Positions 19,341 through 27,600 of a DNA stretch of 64,000 nucleotides are shown in pieces. Location of the stretch: assembly GCF_036226745.1 (NCBI RefSeq), contig NZ_CP109013.1:5642001-5706000 (forward strand). The letters run 5' to 3'. The first letter of the stretch is position 1. Every line of letters starts with the position of its first letter. The position numbers and the translations under genes are program-made. The notes below the pieces were generated by a model, which was not told the DNA's origin, did not search any database, and was given only the letters and a program-made list of their open reading frames with translations. Origin of the DNA: Streptomyces sp. NBC_00683. Its GTDB lineage: Bacteria; Actinomycetota; Actinomycetes; Streptomycetales; Streptomycetaceae.

Positions 19341-20702
19341 TTATTTCTTGACGCGAACGGTCTTGGTGGAGCGAGTTTCGAGTGTCATCTCGTCCGCTTC
19401 CGCCACCCTCGCTTTCAGTCGCACAGTACCGGTCGCTGCATCGACAACGTCGACCACCTTCGAAAGCAGTTTCGCAGTATCCGCGTTCCCGGAGGCCGAT
19501 GCGAGCTGCACCGCACGGCCGAGTTTCGCCGTCGCGCCGTCGAAGTCTCCCGATTTACGCGCATCCAGCCCCTGTTGGATGACTTGCGCCAGTTCTGCCT
19601 GACCTGTGTAGTGGGCAACCTGCGGGTTGATGGACGTGGACGCGGCCATGTCGTCCGTCCAGACCGCCCGTACGAGTCCCTGGGACAGGGTCTGCGGGGC
19701 CTCGCCGGCCGAGGGGGCGGGAAGGATCAGCGAGACCCGGGCCGCAAGCATCTCCTGACCGATGCCGGCCTCGGGAACCCGTACACACACGTGATAGTCC
19801 CGGGACTCGTCGCCCCAGGAGCCCGTCGGATAGTCCCCGGCGCGGGGTCCCGCCACGGTGCGCCGGTCGGTCAGTTCGGCGACCGTGGGCGCCACCTGCT
19901 TGACGAACACGATCTCGACCCCGACGGGCGTCCAGAGCCGCAGCGCCACGTCCGCGACCTCCTTGCCCATCGCGTTCTCCATCATCTGCGTGAAGTCCGC
20001 GGCGAGGCCCGCCGGATCGGCGACGATGTCCGCCGTGCCGAGCAGCGCGGAGGCGATGGCTGTGACCTCTTTCACTTCCCAGTCGGTGCCCACGCCACGC
20101 GCGTCACAGGTGAAGCGGCCCGCACACGCGTCCAGAGCGGCCCGCAGATCCTCGGGCGACTCGTGCTCGTTACGGCCGTCGGTGAGCAGGATGCCGTGCC
20201 TGATATCCACATCGGCCGCGCCCAGCAGCCGGTCGGCCAGCCGCAGCCACGTACCGATCGCCGTACCGCCGCCCGAGCTCAGCCGCCGCAGGGCGTCCTT
20301 CGCCTGGGCCTTCGTCTGCGTGTCGGCGGTCGCGAGCCGTCCGTTGCCCGGGTACACATCCTTGGCCACATGGGTTCCGGCCACCACCGCGAACTGCGTG
20401 CCGTCACGCAGGGTGTCGATGGCCGCCGCCGTCGCGTCGCGGGCGTTGCGCATCTTGGTCGGCGGGTACTCCATCGAGCCGGAACAGTCGACCATGAGCA
20501 CCGCCGCGGCGTTCGGCGCCTGTCCCGGTGCGTGTGCGGCCGTCGCTGACGCGCCGGTCAGCGGCACACGGCCGGTGGTGCCACCGCCCGTCGAGGTCAC
20601 GGTGACGATCGCGTTGACCTCACGCCCGCCCTCGGGCAGATATTCGTTCTGGTAGACCTCGACGGAGAACTGCGGCACGTTCGACTTGGAGAAGTTGGCC
20701 AT
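19341..20702 (-). CDS. VWA-domain protein with MIDAS motif
   Basis: A 453-residue cytosolic protein. Residues 1-60 form a beta-rich lead, then a von Willebrand A domain begins with the metal-site motif DCSGSM, with the supporting GGGTAIG threonine loop and LLTDGRNEH further on. The C-terminal 130 residues include helices with LDARKSGDFDGATAKLGRAVQLA, resembling a TPR-like or domain-swap region. VWA domains bind divalent metal and a protein ligand. ATG 20702 follows GGAGCCGATCAG; an in-frame start eight codons earlier is less likely. Its position between a PP2C and an FHA gene suggests a scaffold or target in the phosphorylation circuit. Confidence 0.85.
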   Translation of the reverse strand: MANFSKSNVPQFSVEVYQNEYLPEGGREVNAIVTVTSTGGGTTGRVPLTGASATAAHAPGQAPNAAAVLMVDCSGSMEYPPTKMRNARDATAAAIDTLRDGTQFAVVAGTHVAKDVYPGNGRLATADTQTKAQAKDALRRLSSGGGTAIGTWLRLADRLLGAADVDIRHGILLTDGRNEHESPEDLRAALDACAGRFTCDARGVGTDWEVKEVTAIASALLGTADIVADPAGLAADFTQMMENAMGKEVADVALRLWTPVGVEIVFVKQVAPTVAELTDRRTVAGPRAGDYPTGSWGDESRDYHVCVRVPEAGIGQEMLAARVSLILPAPSAGEAPQTLSQGLVRAVWTDDMAASTSINPQVAHYTGQAELAQVIQQGLDARKSGDFDGATAKLGRAVQLASASGNADTAKLLSKVVDVVDAATGTVRLKARVAEADEMTLETRSTKTVRVKK

Positions 20703-20868
20703 CTGATCGGCTCCTTGAGGCTCCACGTATGTCAGATGAAGACAGATATGCGGACAGAGTTCAGGACAGGAGGGGCAAGAGGAAGTGGAAGGGTGAGGAG
20801 AGGGCGGAAGGCGGCTGGCAGTACGGAGTGACAGGTGGACCGGCGGGGACCGGCGGACCGAACGCGGC

Positions 20869-22269
20869 TCAGGCGGTGCTGTAGGCCGATCCTGCCCCTT
20901 GCGTCGGCACGGCGAACGGGAGCAGGGCCACTGTTACGTTGTCGTGGCCCCCGCCGTCGAGCGCATGGCCGACCAGCACCTGGGCGCCGTGCAGCGGCCG
21001 TTCGTACGCCTCGGGCGGCACGGCCGTCGCCATCTCCACCGCCGACTCGGCGTAGTTCCACAGTCCGTCGGTACACACCACCACCAGACCGGGCCGGTCC
21101 GGTTTGAAGGAAGCGGTGTGCGGCTCCAGTTCGTACGCGTCGGCGCCGAGCCAGCCCGTGATGGCGTGGGCGCGCTCGTCGGCGTACGCCTCCGCCTCGT
21201 TCATCAGGCCCGTCGCCACCATCTGCGCGGCCCAGGAGTCGTCCTCCGTGAGCCGGGCGGGCGGATTCGTGCGGTCCTCGGGCACCCAGTAGACACGGCT
21301 GTCACCGACCCACCCGACGACCAGCAGACCGCCCGCCATGATCGCGCCGACCAGCGTGCACGCCGGGGCGTTCTGATGGCGGTGCGGATCGTGCTCCATC
21401 GCTTGACCGGGTTCCTGCGCAAGGGAGTTGACCGCCTCGGCGGCGGCGAGAATCGCCTCGTGCATCGCCTGCTGCGGATGCGTGCCCCGCGGCAGCGACT
21501 CCAGCAGCGTCTCGTTGGCGGCGCTCGCGGCCGCGGCCGAGGCCTCGTCCGGGCGGCTCGCCGACGAGACCCCGTCGCACACGATCGCCACGACGGCCGG
21601 TGACCCGTCAGGGAGCGCGGTGGAGGACACCGCGAACGCGTCCTCGTTGCGGTGGTGGCGCAGGCCGCGGTCGCTGACGGCGGCCACGGAACCGAGCTCC
21701 TGCTCCATGTGGTCGCGCTCGCGGGGCTGGGCGTGCCCGCAGTTCTCGCAGTAGCCGTCGGTGTCCACGTGGCCGGAGCGGCACGCCACACAGACCTTCG
21801 CACCGGCCGGGACACCGGCACCGGAGTGCTCCGCGGTACGGGGGTCGGGTGCCGTCGCCCCCGGAGCGGCCAGCTCGAAGTCGCCCGAGGCGGCCGGGCG
21901 GTCCGCGTCGGGGCGGGCCGTGTCCGGATGCTCCGCGGCAGGGGCGTCCGGTTCGTCGAAGCGGACGGCCGAAGGGGCAGTGGTGGGCAGGGGCTTCCCG
22001 CCCGAGTCCAGGCCCGGAAGATCGGCAGGACGGTGCGTGGGCGCGGGCAGGTCCGAGCTGTCGGCCTCGGAAGCGGGCGGCCATTCCACCGGACCGGCGC
22101 CCGCGCTCTGCGCGGGGACGGTGATGGCGACCGTCGGACGGTCGCCCGGCGGGGCGGGTACGGCCGAGAGGTCGTACCCGCACGCTCCGCAGAACAGGTC
22201 GCCCGACTCCAGCGGTTCCTCACAGCTGGGGCACCCCGGCAAGGAGGCCTGCTGGTGGATCTGTGACAT
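20869..22269 (-). CDS. PP2C-family serine/threonine phosphatase with zinc ribbons
   Basis: A 466-residue protein. A zinc ribbon starts near residue 13 (CPSCEEP...CGACGYDL), followed by a Pro/Asp-rich linker and a second ribbon (CVACRSG...CENCGHA, about 160-180). The PP2C domain then carries all core motifs: RHHRNEDAF, CDGVSS, GDSRVYWV, CTDGLWNY and GGHDNVTVAL, giving the Asp residues for two metal ions. It should dephosphorylate Ser/Thr, most simply counteracting the adjacent PknG-like kinase. ATG 22269 gives MSQIHQ; a GTG six bases upstream (22275) overlaps the kinase stop as GTGA and is also possible. Confidence 0.88.
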   Translation of the reverse strand: MSQIHQQASLPGCPSCEEPLESGDLFCGACGYDLSAVPAPPGDRPTVAITVPAQSAGAGPVEWPPASEADSSDLPAPTHRPADLPGLDSGGKPLPTTAPSAVRFDEPDAPAAEHPDTARPDADRPAASGDFELAAPGATAPDPRTAEHSGAGVPAGAKVCVACRSGHVDTDGYCENCGHAQPRERDHMEQELGSVAAVSDRGLRHHRNEDAFAVSSTALPDGSPAVVAIVCDGVSSASRPDEASAAAASAANETLLESLPRGTHPQQAMHEAILAAAEAVNSLAQEPGQAMEHDPHRHQNAPACTLVGAIMAGGLLVVGWVGDSRVYWVPEDRTNPPARLTEDDSWAAQMVATGLMNEAEAYADERAHAITGWLGADAYELEPHTASFKPDRPGLVVVCTDGLWNYAESAVEMATAVPPEAYERPLHGAQVLVGHALDGGGHDNVTVALLPFAVPTQGAGSAYSTA

Positions 22270-22271
22270 CT

Positions 22272-25166
22272 TCACACCCAGGTCCGGGGGCGGAAACGGT
22301 TGGCCCGCTCCACCAGTTCGATCCTCTCGTCGCCCCGCTGCGCGAGCCGGGCGAGCATCCGGTACGAGCGTTCGAGACCGAACCTGAGGCCTCGCTCGTC
22401 CAGCTCACTGTCCAGCAGCGTCCTCGGTCCCGCGGTCGCGGGGGAGGCCGTGGCCGGTGACTGAGCTGTGGGACTACCGGAGAGTACCCAGTCAAGTGCC
22501 GTCCCCAGCACCTCGGTCGACAACTGCTCGCGCCGGACCGCGTCCAGCCCGTAGCCCTTGAGGGCCGTCACCTGGTCCGCCGCGGCGAGGAGATCGTCGA
22601 TCAGGGGATCCTGCGGGACCCTCTCGCGCAGCCGGGCCCGCACCGCGGCCACCCGCGCCGCCGTGTAGTGGATCGACGACTCCGGTACGGACTCCAGGGT
22701 CCGCACCGCCCCGACCCGGTCACCCGCGGCGATCTGTACCCGGGCAAGACCGAACGCGGCGCTGACGAAGCTCGGATCGGTCGCCCACACCAGGCGGTAG
22801 TACTCCGCGGCGTTGTCCAGCTGGCCCAGCACCTCCGCGCAGATCCCCAGGGCCAGCTTCGGCGCGGGCTCACCGGGGAACGCGTCGTAGACCGCGTCGA
22901 AGGACAAGGCCGCGATCTCGTTGTCGCCGGTCACCAGCGAGGTGACACCGCGGTACCAGACCACCCGCCAGTCGTCCGGATGCTCGGCCTCCAGCGCTCC
23001 CAGTGCCCGGGCGCCGGCGTCGAGTTCGCTCATCTCCAGGCGTGCGCGCAGCTCGCGCAGCCGCGTCTCCAGCGAGGCGGCGGGCACGGTCCCCAGAGCG
23101 GAGATCAGTTCGGCGGGTGCCGACGCCATCAGCCCGGCGAGGAAACCGGCGTTGGGATCGTTCGCGTCGACCCGGGGGACCGGCAGGGCGAGCGAGGTGG
23201 CCCGCGCGTCGAAGACCCCCAGCCGGGGCCCGCCCCGGCCGGTGTACGCCCCCGGGAGCGTGGCGGGATCCGGGACCGCCGCGCGCGGAGCCGGAACGGC
23301 CGCCTGCGGTGGGGCGTACGCGAGCGGGCTTCCCCCGCCGCCCGGCGTGCCGCCCCCGCCGGCCCGGACATGGGTGTCGGGCGCGTACACCGCACCGGCG
23401 CCCGGAGCGCTGTACGGGTAGGCGGCCGGTGGGGGCACAGCCCCTGCGGGCCGGGTGCCGACCGGCAGCGCGCCGGCCACAGCGGTCGCCACCGCACCCT
23501 GTGCGGGGGCCACGGCCGAACCGTTCCGCCGCCGCGCGAAGCGCCCGCCGCCGGCCGGAGCCGACCGGACGCCCAGCCGCGACACCTCGTCCGTCAGCTC
23601 CGCGAACAACGCCGTGTCCGTGACCCGCAGTTCCGTACCGAAGAGCGTCGAGAGCGACGGGCGCGGGCGCCCCGTCTGCAGGGCCACCACCTCCCGGAGC
23701 ACGCCCGTCAGTTGCTCGGCCATCTCCGTGGCCGAGGCGAACCGCCGCGCCGGATCCGGGTCCGTGGCCCGCACGAGCAGCCGGTAGAACGACTCGTACC
23801 GCCGGAAGACCTCGATGTTGTCCGGGTCGGGCAGCGAGTCCACGAAGACGTTCGTGTACCCCTGGAAGTCGAAGGTGAGCACCGCCAGCGTCCGCGCGAC
23901 CGTGTACAGGTCGGAGGCGACGGACGGGCCGACCTCGGCCACCTCCGGCGCCTGGTAGCCGACCGTGCCGTAGATGGCCGACTCGTCGTCGTCCATCCTC
24001 CGCACCGCGCCCATGTCGATCAGCTTGAGCTGGTCCTCGGTCTGGATCGCGTTGTCGACCTTGAAGTCGCAGTACAGGAGGTTGCGGCTGTGCAGATGGC
24101 CCAGCGCCTCCAGCGCCTCGATGCCGTAGGCGCACGCCTGCTCGACCGGCAGCGGATCCCGCTTCCCGGCCGGTGTGCGGCGGTCGTTGGCGATCTCCTT
24201 GAGCGCCTTGCCGCCGACGTACTCCATCACGATGTAGCCGTCGAGCGAACCGGTCCGCTGGTCCAGGTGCTCCACGAAGTTGTAGATGCGGACGATGTTG
24301 GAGTGCTCGATCTCCGCGAGGAAGCGCCGCTCGGAGATGGCCGCGGCCATCGCGTCCTGGTCGCCCGTGTCCAACAGGCCCTTCAGCACCACCCAGCGGT
24401 CGGATACGGCACGGTCCACGGCGAGGTACACCCAGCCCAGCCCGCCGTGCGCCAGGCAGCCCGCGACCTCGTACTGCCCGTGGACGACGTCGCCGCTCTG
24501 CAGCTTCGGCACGAAGGAGTAGGGGTGGCCGCACTTGGTGCAGAATCCCTCGGTCCGGCCCGGCCGTTCCCCGCGGGCCCGGCCCACCGGCGCTCCGCAG
24601 TCGGAACGGGAGCAGAACCGCTTCCGCTCCGGGACCTCGGGGTTCTCCATGACCGCGGTCCGCGGATCGGGCCGCGGCACATCCGGTACGAGTACCAGAC
24701 CGGCACCCAGCCTGCCCCGGCCCGAGACGCCCGTCGACGTGCCCGAGGAGCGCACCGACACCGAACGGGACGCCGAGGCGCCCGACAACGAGCGGGAGAG
24801 CCGCCCGGACACCGAGCGCCGCGAGGTCGACGAGCGGGACGAGGACCGCGAGGACGCGCGCGAACTCGACCGCTGAGAGCTGCTGCTGCTCCCCTTGCCG
24901 CCGCCCGCGATACCCGTGGGCGGCGAGCTCAGCATGCCCGTCGAGGAAACGACCGGCGCGAGGCCGCAGGTGTCGCAGTACAGCTCACCGCCGCCCATGT
25001 CCTCGTAGCTGCCCTCGCACGCGGGGCGCTGGCACCGCGGACTCCCGGGGTCCTGCGCCGGAGGCGACTCCACCGGCGCGAGGCCGCAGGTGTCGCAGTA
25101 CAGCTCACCGCCGCCCATGTCCTCGTAACTGCCCTCGCACGCGGGGCGCCGGCACTGTGTACTCAC
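22272..25166 (-). CDS. pknG: PknG-like serine/threonine protein kinase
   Basis: A 964-residue soluble kinase (mycobacterial PknG is about 750). Two near-identical zinc ribbons (CEGSYEDMGGGELYCDTCG) fill residues 5-70, a Ser/Arg-rich linker runs to about 140, and a third, rubredoxin-like ribbon (CSRSDC...CTKCG) precedes the kinase. The kinase has GGLGWVYLA, catalytic Lys262 in VVLKGLL, Asp367 in the CDFKVDN loop and Asp384 in DMG, replacing DFG as in PknG (DLG). A linker leads to a C-terminal TPR region with the PknG pattern (WRVVWYRG, PGEPAPKLALG). PknG phosphorylates GarA to steer 2-oxoglutarate and glutamate flux. The GTG start overlaps the upstream stop (GTGA). Confidence 0.92.
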   Translation of the reverse strand: MSTQCRRPACEGSYEDMGGGELYCDTCGLAPVESPPAQDPGSPRCQRPACEGSYEDMGGGELYCDTCGLAPVVSSTGMLSSPPTGIAGGGKGSSSSSQRSSSRASSRSSSRSSTSRRSVSGRLSRSLSGASASRSVSVRSSGTSTGVSGRGRLGAGLVLVPDVPRPDPRTAVMENPEVPERKRFCSRSDCGAPVGRARGERPGRTEGFCTKCGHPYSFVPKLQSGDVVHGQYEVAGCLAHGGLGWVYLAVDRAVSDRWVVLKGLLDTGDQDAMAAAISERRFLAEIEHSNIVRIYNFVEHLDQRTGSLDGYIVMEYVGGKALKEIANDRRTPAGKRDPLPVEQACAYGIEALEALGHLHSRNLLYCDFKVDNAIQTEDQLKLIDMGAVRRMDDDESAIYGTVGYQAPEVAEVGPSVASDLYTVARTLAVLTFDFQGYTNVFVDSLPDPDNIEVFRRYESFYRLLVRATDPDPARRFASATEMAEQLTGVLREVVALQTGRPRPSLSTLFGTELRVTDTALFAELTDEVSRLGVRSAPAGGGRFARRRNGSAVAPAQGAVATAVAGALPVGTRPAGAVPPPAAYPYSAPGAGAVYAPDTHVRAGGGGTPGGGGSPLAYAPPQAAVPAPRAAVPDPATLPGAYTGRGGPRLGVFDARATSLALPVPRVDANDPNAGFLAGLMASAPAELISALGTVPAASLETRLRELRARLEMSELDAGARALGALEAEHPDDWRVVWYRGVTSLVTGDNEIAALSFDAVYDAFPGEPAPKLALGICAEVLGQLDNAAEYYRLVWATDPSFVSAAFGLARVQIAAGDRVGAVRTLESVPESSIHYTAARVAAVRARLRERVPQDPLIDDLLAAADQVTALKGYGLDAVRREQLSTEVLGTALDWVLSGSPTAQSPATASPATAGPRTLLDSELDERGLRFGLERSYRMLARLAQRGDERIELVERANRFRPRTWV
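24952..25155 (-). repeat. Direct repeat encoding tandem zinc ribbons of PknG
   Basis: Bases 24952-25035 and 25072-25155 are 84-base copies exactly 120 bases apart with two mismatches (at the TAGCT/TAACT and GCGCT/GCGCC positions). Each encodes one C-terminal-cysteine zinc ribbon at the start of the kinase. The near identity at synonymous positions points to recent duplication or gene conversion. Confidence 0.9.
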
Positions 25167-26506
25167 GATGTCTCCCCCTGTTCGCCCCGGCCCTGTCCGT
25201 CCCGGCGTTGCGGCGTCAGCAGATCCGCCGCCGCCTGCTGATAGCGCAGCACCGTCTGTTCGGCGACGCGCAGATCGCACGGCGCGCTCCACAGGACCCG
25301 GCGCGCCGCGTCGTACCGCTCGATCAGCACCGGGTCCTCCGCCATGCCGTGCCGGGCCACCTTCGCCTTGTACGCGTCGAGCCTGCCCCGCAGTTCCGCA
25401 CGGACCGCGAGCGGCGCCGTGACGGACGTCAGGGACTCCCGTGCGCGCAGCAGTTCGTCCTCGGCCTCCCGCTCCAGCGAGTCGAGCAGCGGCGAGAGGC
25501 GGTTCCACTGGGCGTGCCTGCGGTACTCCGACGCCGCGGCCAGCCGCTCCTGCAACGCGGTCGACGGGCCGCTGACCGCGGGTACCTCCGAGGCGGCGAT
25601 CTTCGCCAGTACCTCGCCGCGCGCCGAACGTGCCTCGGCGAGCGTACGGTCGGCCCGCGACAGCACGTCGCGGAGCTGGACCAGGCGCTGCTCCGCGTCC
25701 TGCCGGACCGCGAGCACCGCCTCGATCTCCCGCCGTACGTCCTCCAGGGCGCGGGCCGCCCGGTCGTAGCGCGTGGTGTCGGGACGCCCGCCGCCGGGCG
25801 CCGCGCTGCCGGGACCCGGCAGCCAGAACGCCAGCGGATCGGAGATCACCTGCACCCGCAGGGTGGTCAGCTCCTCGGTGATCGACTCCAGGTCGTCACC
25901 CGCCGGATGCTCCCCGGGCCGCACACCGACGGAGTGCGCCAGCGAGCGGGTGCGGCGCAGCTCCGCGGCGAGCAGGTCTATCCGGGCGGGCAGTGCCGAC
26001 CAGACGGAGTCCGAGGCGACGACCATGTCCAGCGAGCGTGCGTACAGGTCGTTCATCCGGGCGACGAGCTCCTCCAGCGTGAACCGCTCGGAGAGCCTGG
26101 CAGGGCCGGTCAGCCCCGGCTCGGGGCTCACCGCGGCCGTGTTCGCCACGGTCACACCGTCGCCGCGCAGCAGCTCGGTGAGGGCCACCAGGTCGTCCTT
26201 GCTGGGGTAGCGGCGCCTGGCCCGGACCTCGCGGGCCGCGGAGAGCGCCCCCGCATAGGCGTCGAAGTACCCCCACAACAGGGTGATCGACTGCTCGGCG
26301 GAGGCCCAGCGGTCCTTGGTGACACCGGTCAGATCGGCGCCCTCCAGGAGCCGGCGGCCGGCATGGTCCTGCAGGGCGAGGAGCGAGGTCTCGATCGCCT
26401 CGTGCTCCGCACCGAGCCGGGCCAGCGCACGGTCCGCCTCGTCCCGGTCCATGACCGGGCCGGGGGGCCTCCCCGCGAAGCTGGGGAAGGATCCCGCGAC
26501 GCCCAT
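25163..26506 (-). CDS. Alpha-helical coiled-coil protein of the pknG operon (unrecognised family)
   Basis: A 447-residue protein with no signal peptide or membrane helix. From about residue 18 it is almost entirely charged helix with heptad-like spacing: DRDEADRALARLGAEHEAIE, a central region around LDMVVASDSVWSALPARID, and a long coil from ARALEDVRREIEAVLAVRQD to the C-terminus. I cannot assign a family. It sits between glnH and pknG, overlapping the kinase start by four bases, so it is translated together with the kinase and may link membrane sensor and kinase. ATG 26506 has GAGAGG eight bases upstream. No equivalent lies between glnH and pknG in the mycobacterial operon as I recall it. Confidence 0.75.
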   Translation of the reverse strand: MGVAGSFPSFAGRPPGPVMDRDEADRALARLGAEHEAIETSLLALQDHAGRRLLEGADLTGVTKDRWASAEQSITLLWGYFDAYAGALSAAREVRARRRYPSKDDLVALTELLRGDGVTVANTAAVSPEPGLTGPARLSERFTLEELVARMNDLYARSLDMVVASDSVWSALPARIDLLAAELRRTRSLAHSVGVRPGEHPAGDDLESITEELTTLRVQVISDPLAFWLPGPGSAAPGGGRPDTTRYDRAARALEDVRREIEAVLAVRQDAEQRLVQLRDVLSRADRTLAEARSARGEVLAKIAASEVPAVSGPSTALQERLAAASEYRRHAQWNRLSPLLDSLEREAEDELLRARESLTSVTAPLAVRAELRGRLDAYKAKVARHGMAEDPVLIERYDAARRVLWSAPCDLRVAEQTVLRYQQAAADLLTPQRRDGQGRGEQGETS

Positions 26507-26548
26507 CGATCACCTCTCCGCTCTCGCGCCGGGCATGGCCCGGCAGGT

Positions 26549-27589
26549 TCAGTTGGTCCGGTACTTGGGCGCCGGCGGCGCCGTGATCCCGGGAAGTCCC
26601 GTAGCCAGCCACGTGCGGTACGACCGCATCCAGGGGCTGTCGGCACCGCCCTGGCGATAGTCGTCCAGCACCTTGTTGACCCGGGCCACGAGATCGTCGG
26701 CCCCGAGCTTCGCCGCGACGCCGTAGTACTCGGTGGTGAACGGCTTGTCGCCCTTGAGCTCCACCGCCGGGTCCTGAGCGGCCTGGCCGGCCGCCAGCGC
26801 GTTGTCCGTGACGACCGCGTCCACCTCGCCGAGCTGCAGCCGCACCAGGCAGTCCAGCTGGTTGGGGACGGTCAGCTGGTCCAGGTCCTGCTCGCTGCCG
26901 TCGTGCTCGTCCTTGAAGGTCGCACCGTAGGACTCCTTCTCCAGCGCTTCGTACGCCGTGGAGCCCTCGGCGGTGCAGACCCGCTTGCCGGCGAGCGACG
27001 TGTCGTACCCCGTGATCGTCGACTCCTTGGGGGCCAGGACCTGCTGGCCCGCCTGGAAGTAGGCGGTGGAGAACGAGACCTGCTCCAGGCGCTTGCAGTT
27101 GATCGTCATCGTCCGCACGACGACGTCCACCCTGTCGTTCTCCAGGGCGGCGATGCGCTGGTTGGTGGGGATCGCACGGAAGATCACCGCCTCGGGGTCG
27201 CCGAGGATGTCCTTCGCGATCGCCCGCACCAGATCGATGTCGAAGCCTTCGAGTGTGCCGGTCTCCGTCTCCGGATTGCGGTAACCCCACTGGAAGCTGT
27301 TCTGGTCGACACCGGCGATCAGTTTCCCGCGCTCCTGGATCTTCTTGATGGTCGGGCCGTCCGCGCTCGACGGCGCCAGGCTCGCCTCCGGATCCGTGCA
27401 CGAGTCGGCCTTGGCGGCCACCGCGGACGTCGCGCCCTGCCCCGTACTCTGCCCGTCCGAAGAGCCCCCGCCGTGCGTCAGCGGCAGCAGGGTGAGCGAT
27501 GCCGTCAGGGCACAGGCCACCGCCATGCCCGTCACACCTCCCCAGCCACGCAGCCTGCCGCGGGCGGCCCAGACCTCGGCCCTGGTCAT
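26549..27589 (-). CDS. glnH: Glutamate/aspartate-type solute-binding protein GlnH
   Basis: A 346-residue extracytoplasmic binding protein of the PBPb/SBP_bac_3 family. An N-terminal hydrophobic segment (about residues 20-42, GGVTGMAVACALTASLTLL) acts as signal or anchor; the Cys there lacks a clean lipobox. The binding-domain motifs are IKKIQERGKLIAGVDQN, LEGFDIDLVRAIAKDILGD, NDRVDVVVRTMTIN and a closing KVLDDYRQGG. No permease or ATPase gene is nearby, so this is a sensor rather than an importer, as described for GlnH with GlnX in mycobacteria. ATG 27589 has GAGAGGGG six bases upstream and is preferred over the GTG 27604 that overlaps glnX. Confidence 0.88.
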   Translation of the reverse strand: MTRAEVWAARGRLRGWGGVTGMAVACALTASLTLLPLTHGGGSSDGQSTGQGATSAVAAKADSCTDPEASLAPSSADGPTIKKIQERGKLIAGVDQNSFQWGYRNPETETGTLEGFDIDLVRAIAKDILGDPEAVIFRAIPTNQRIAALENDRVDVVVRTMTINCKRLEQVSFSTAYFQAGQQVLAPKESTITGYDTSLAGKRVCTAEGSTAYEALEKESYGATFKDEHDGSEQDLDQLTVPNQLDCLVRLQLGEVDAVVTDNALAAGQAAQDPAVELKGDKPFTTEYYGVAAKLGADDLVARVNKVLDDYRQGGADSPWMRSYRTWLATGLPGITAPPAPKYRTN

Positions 27590-27600
27590 CGCTGCCCCTC

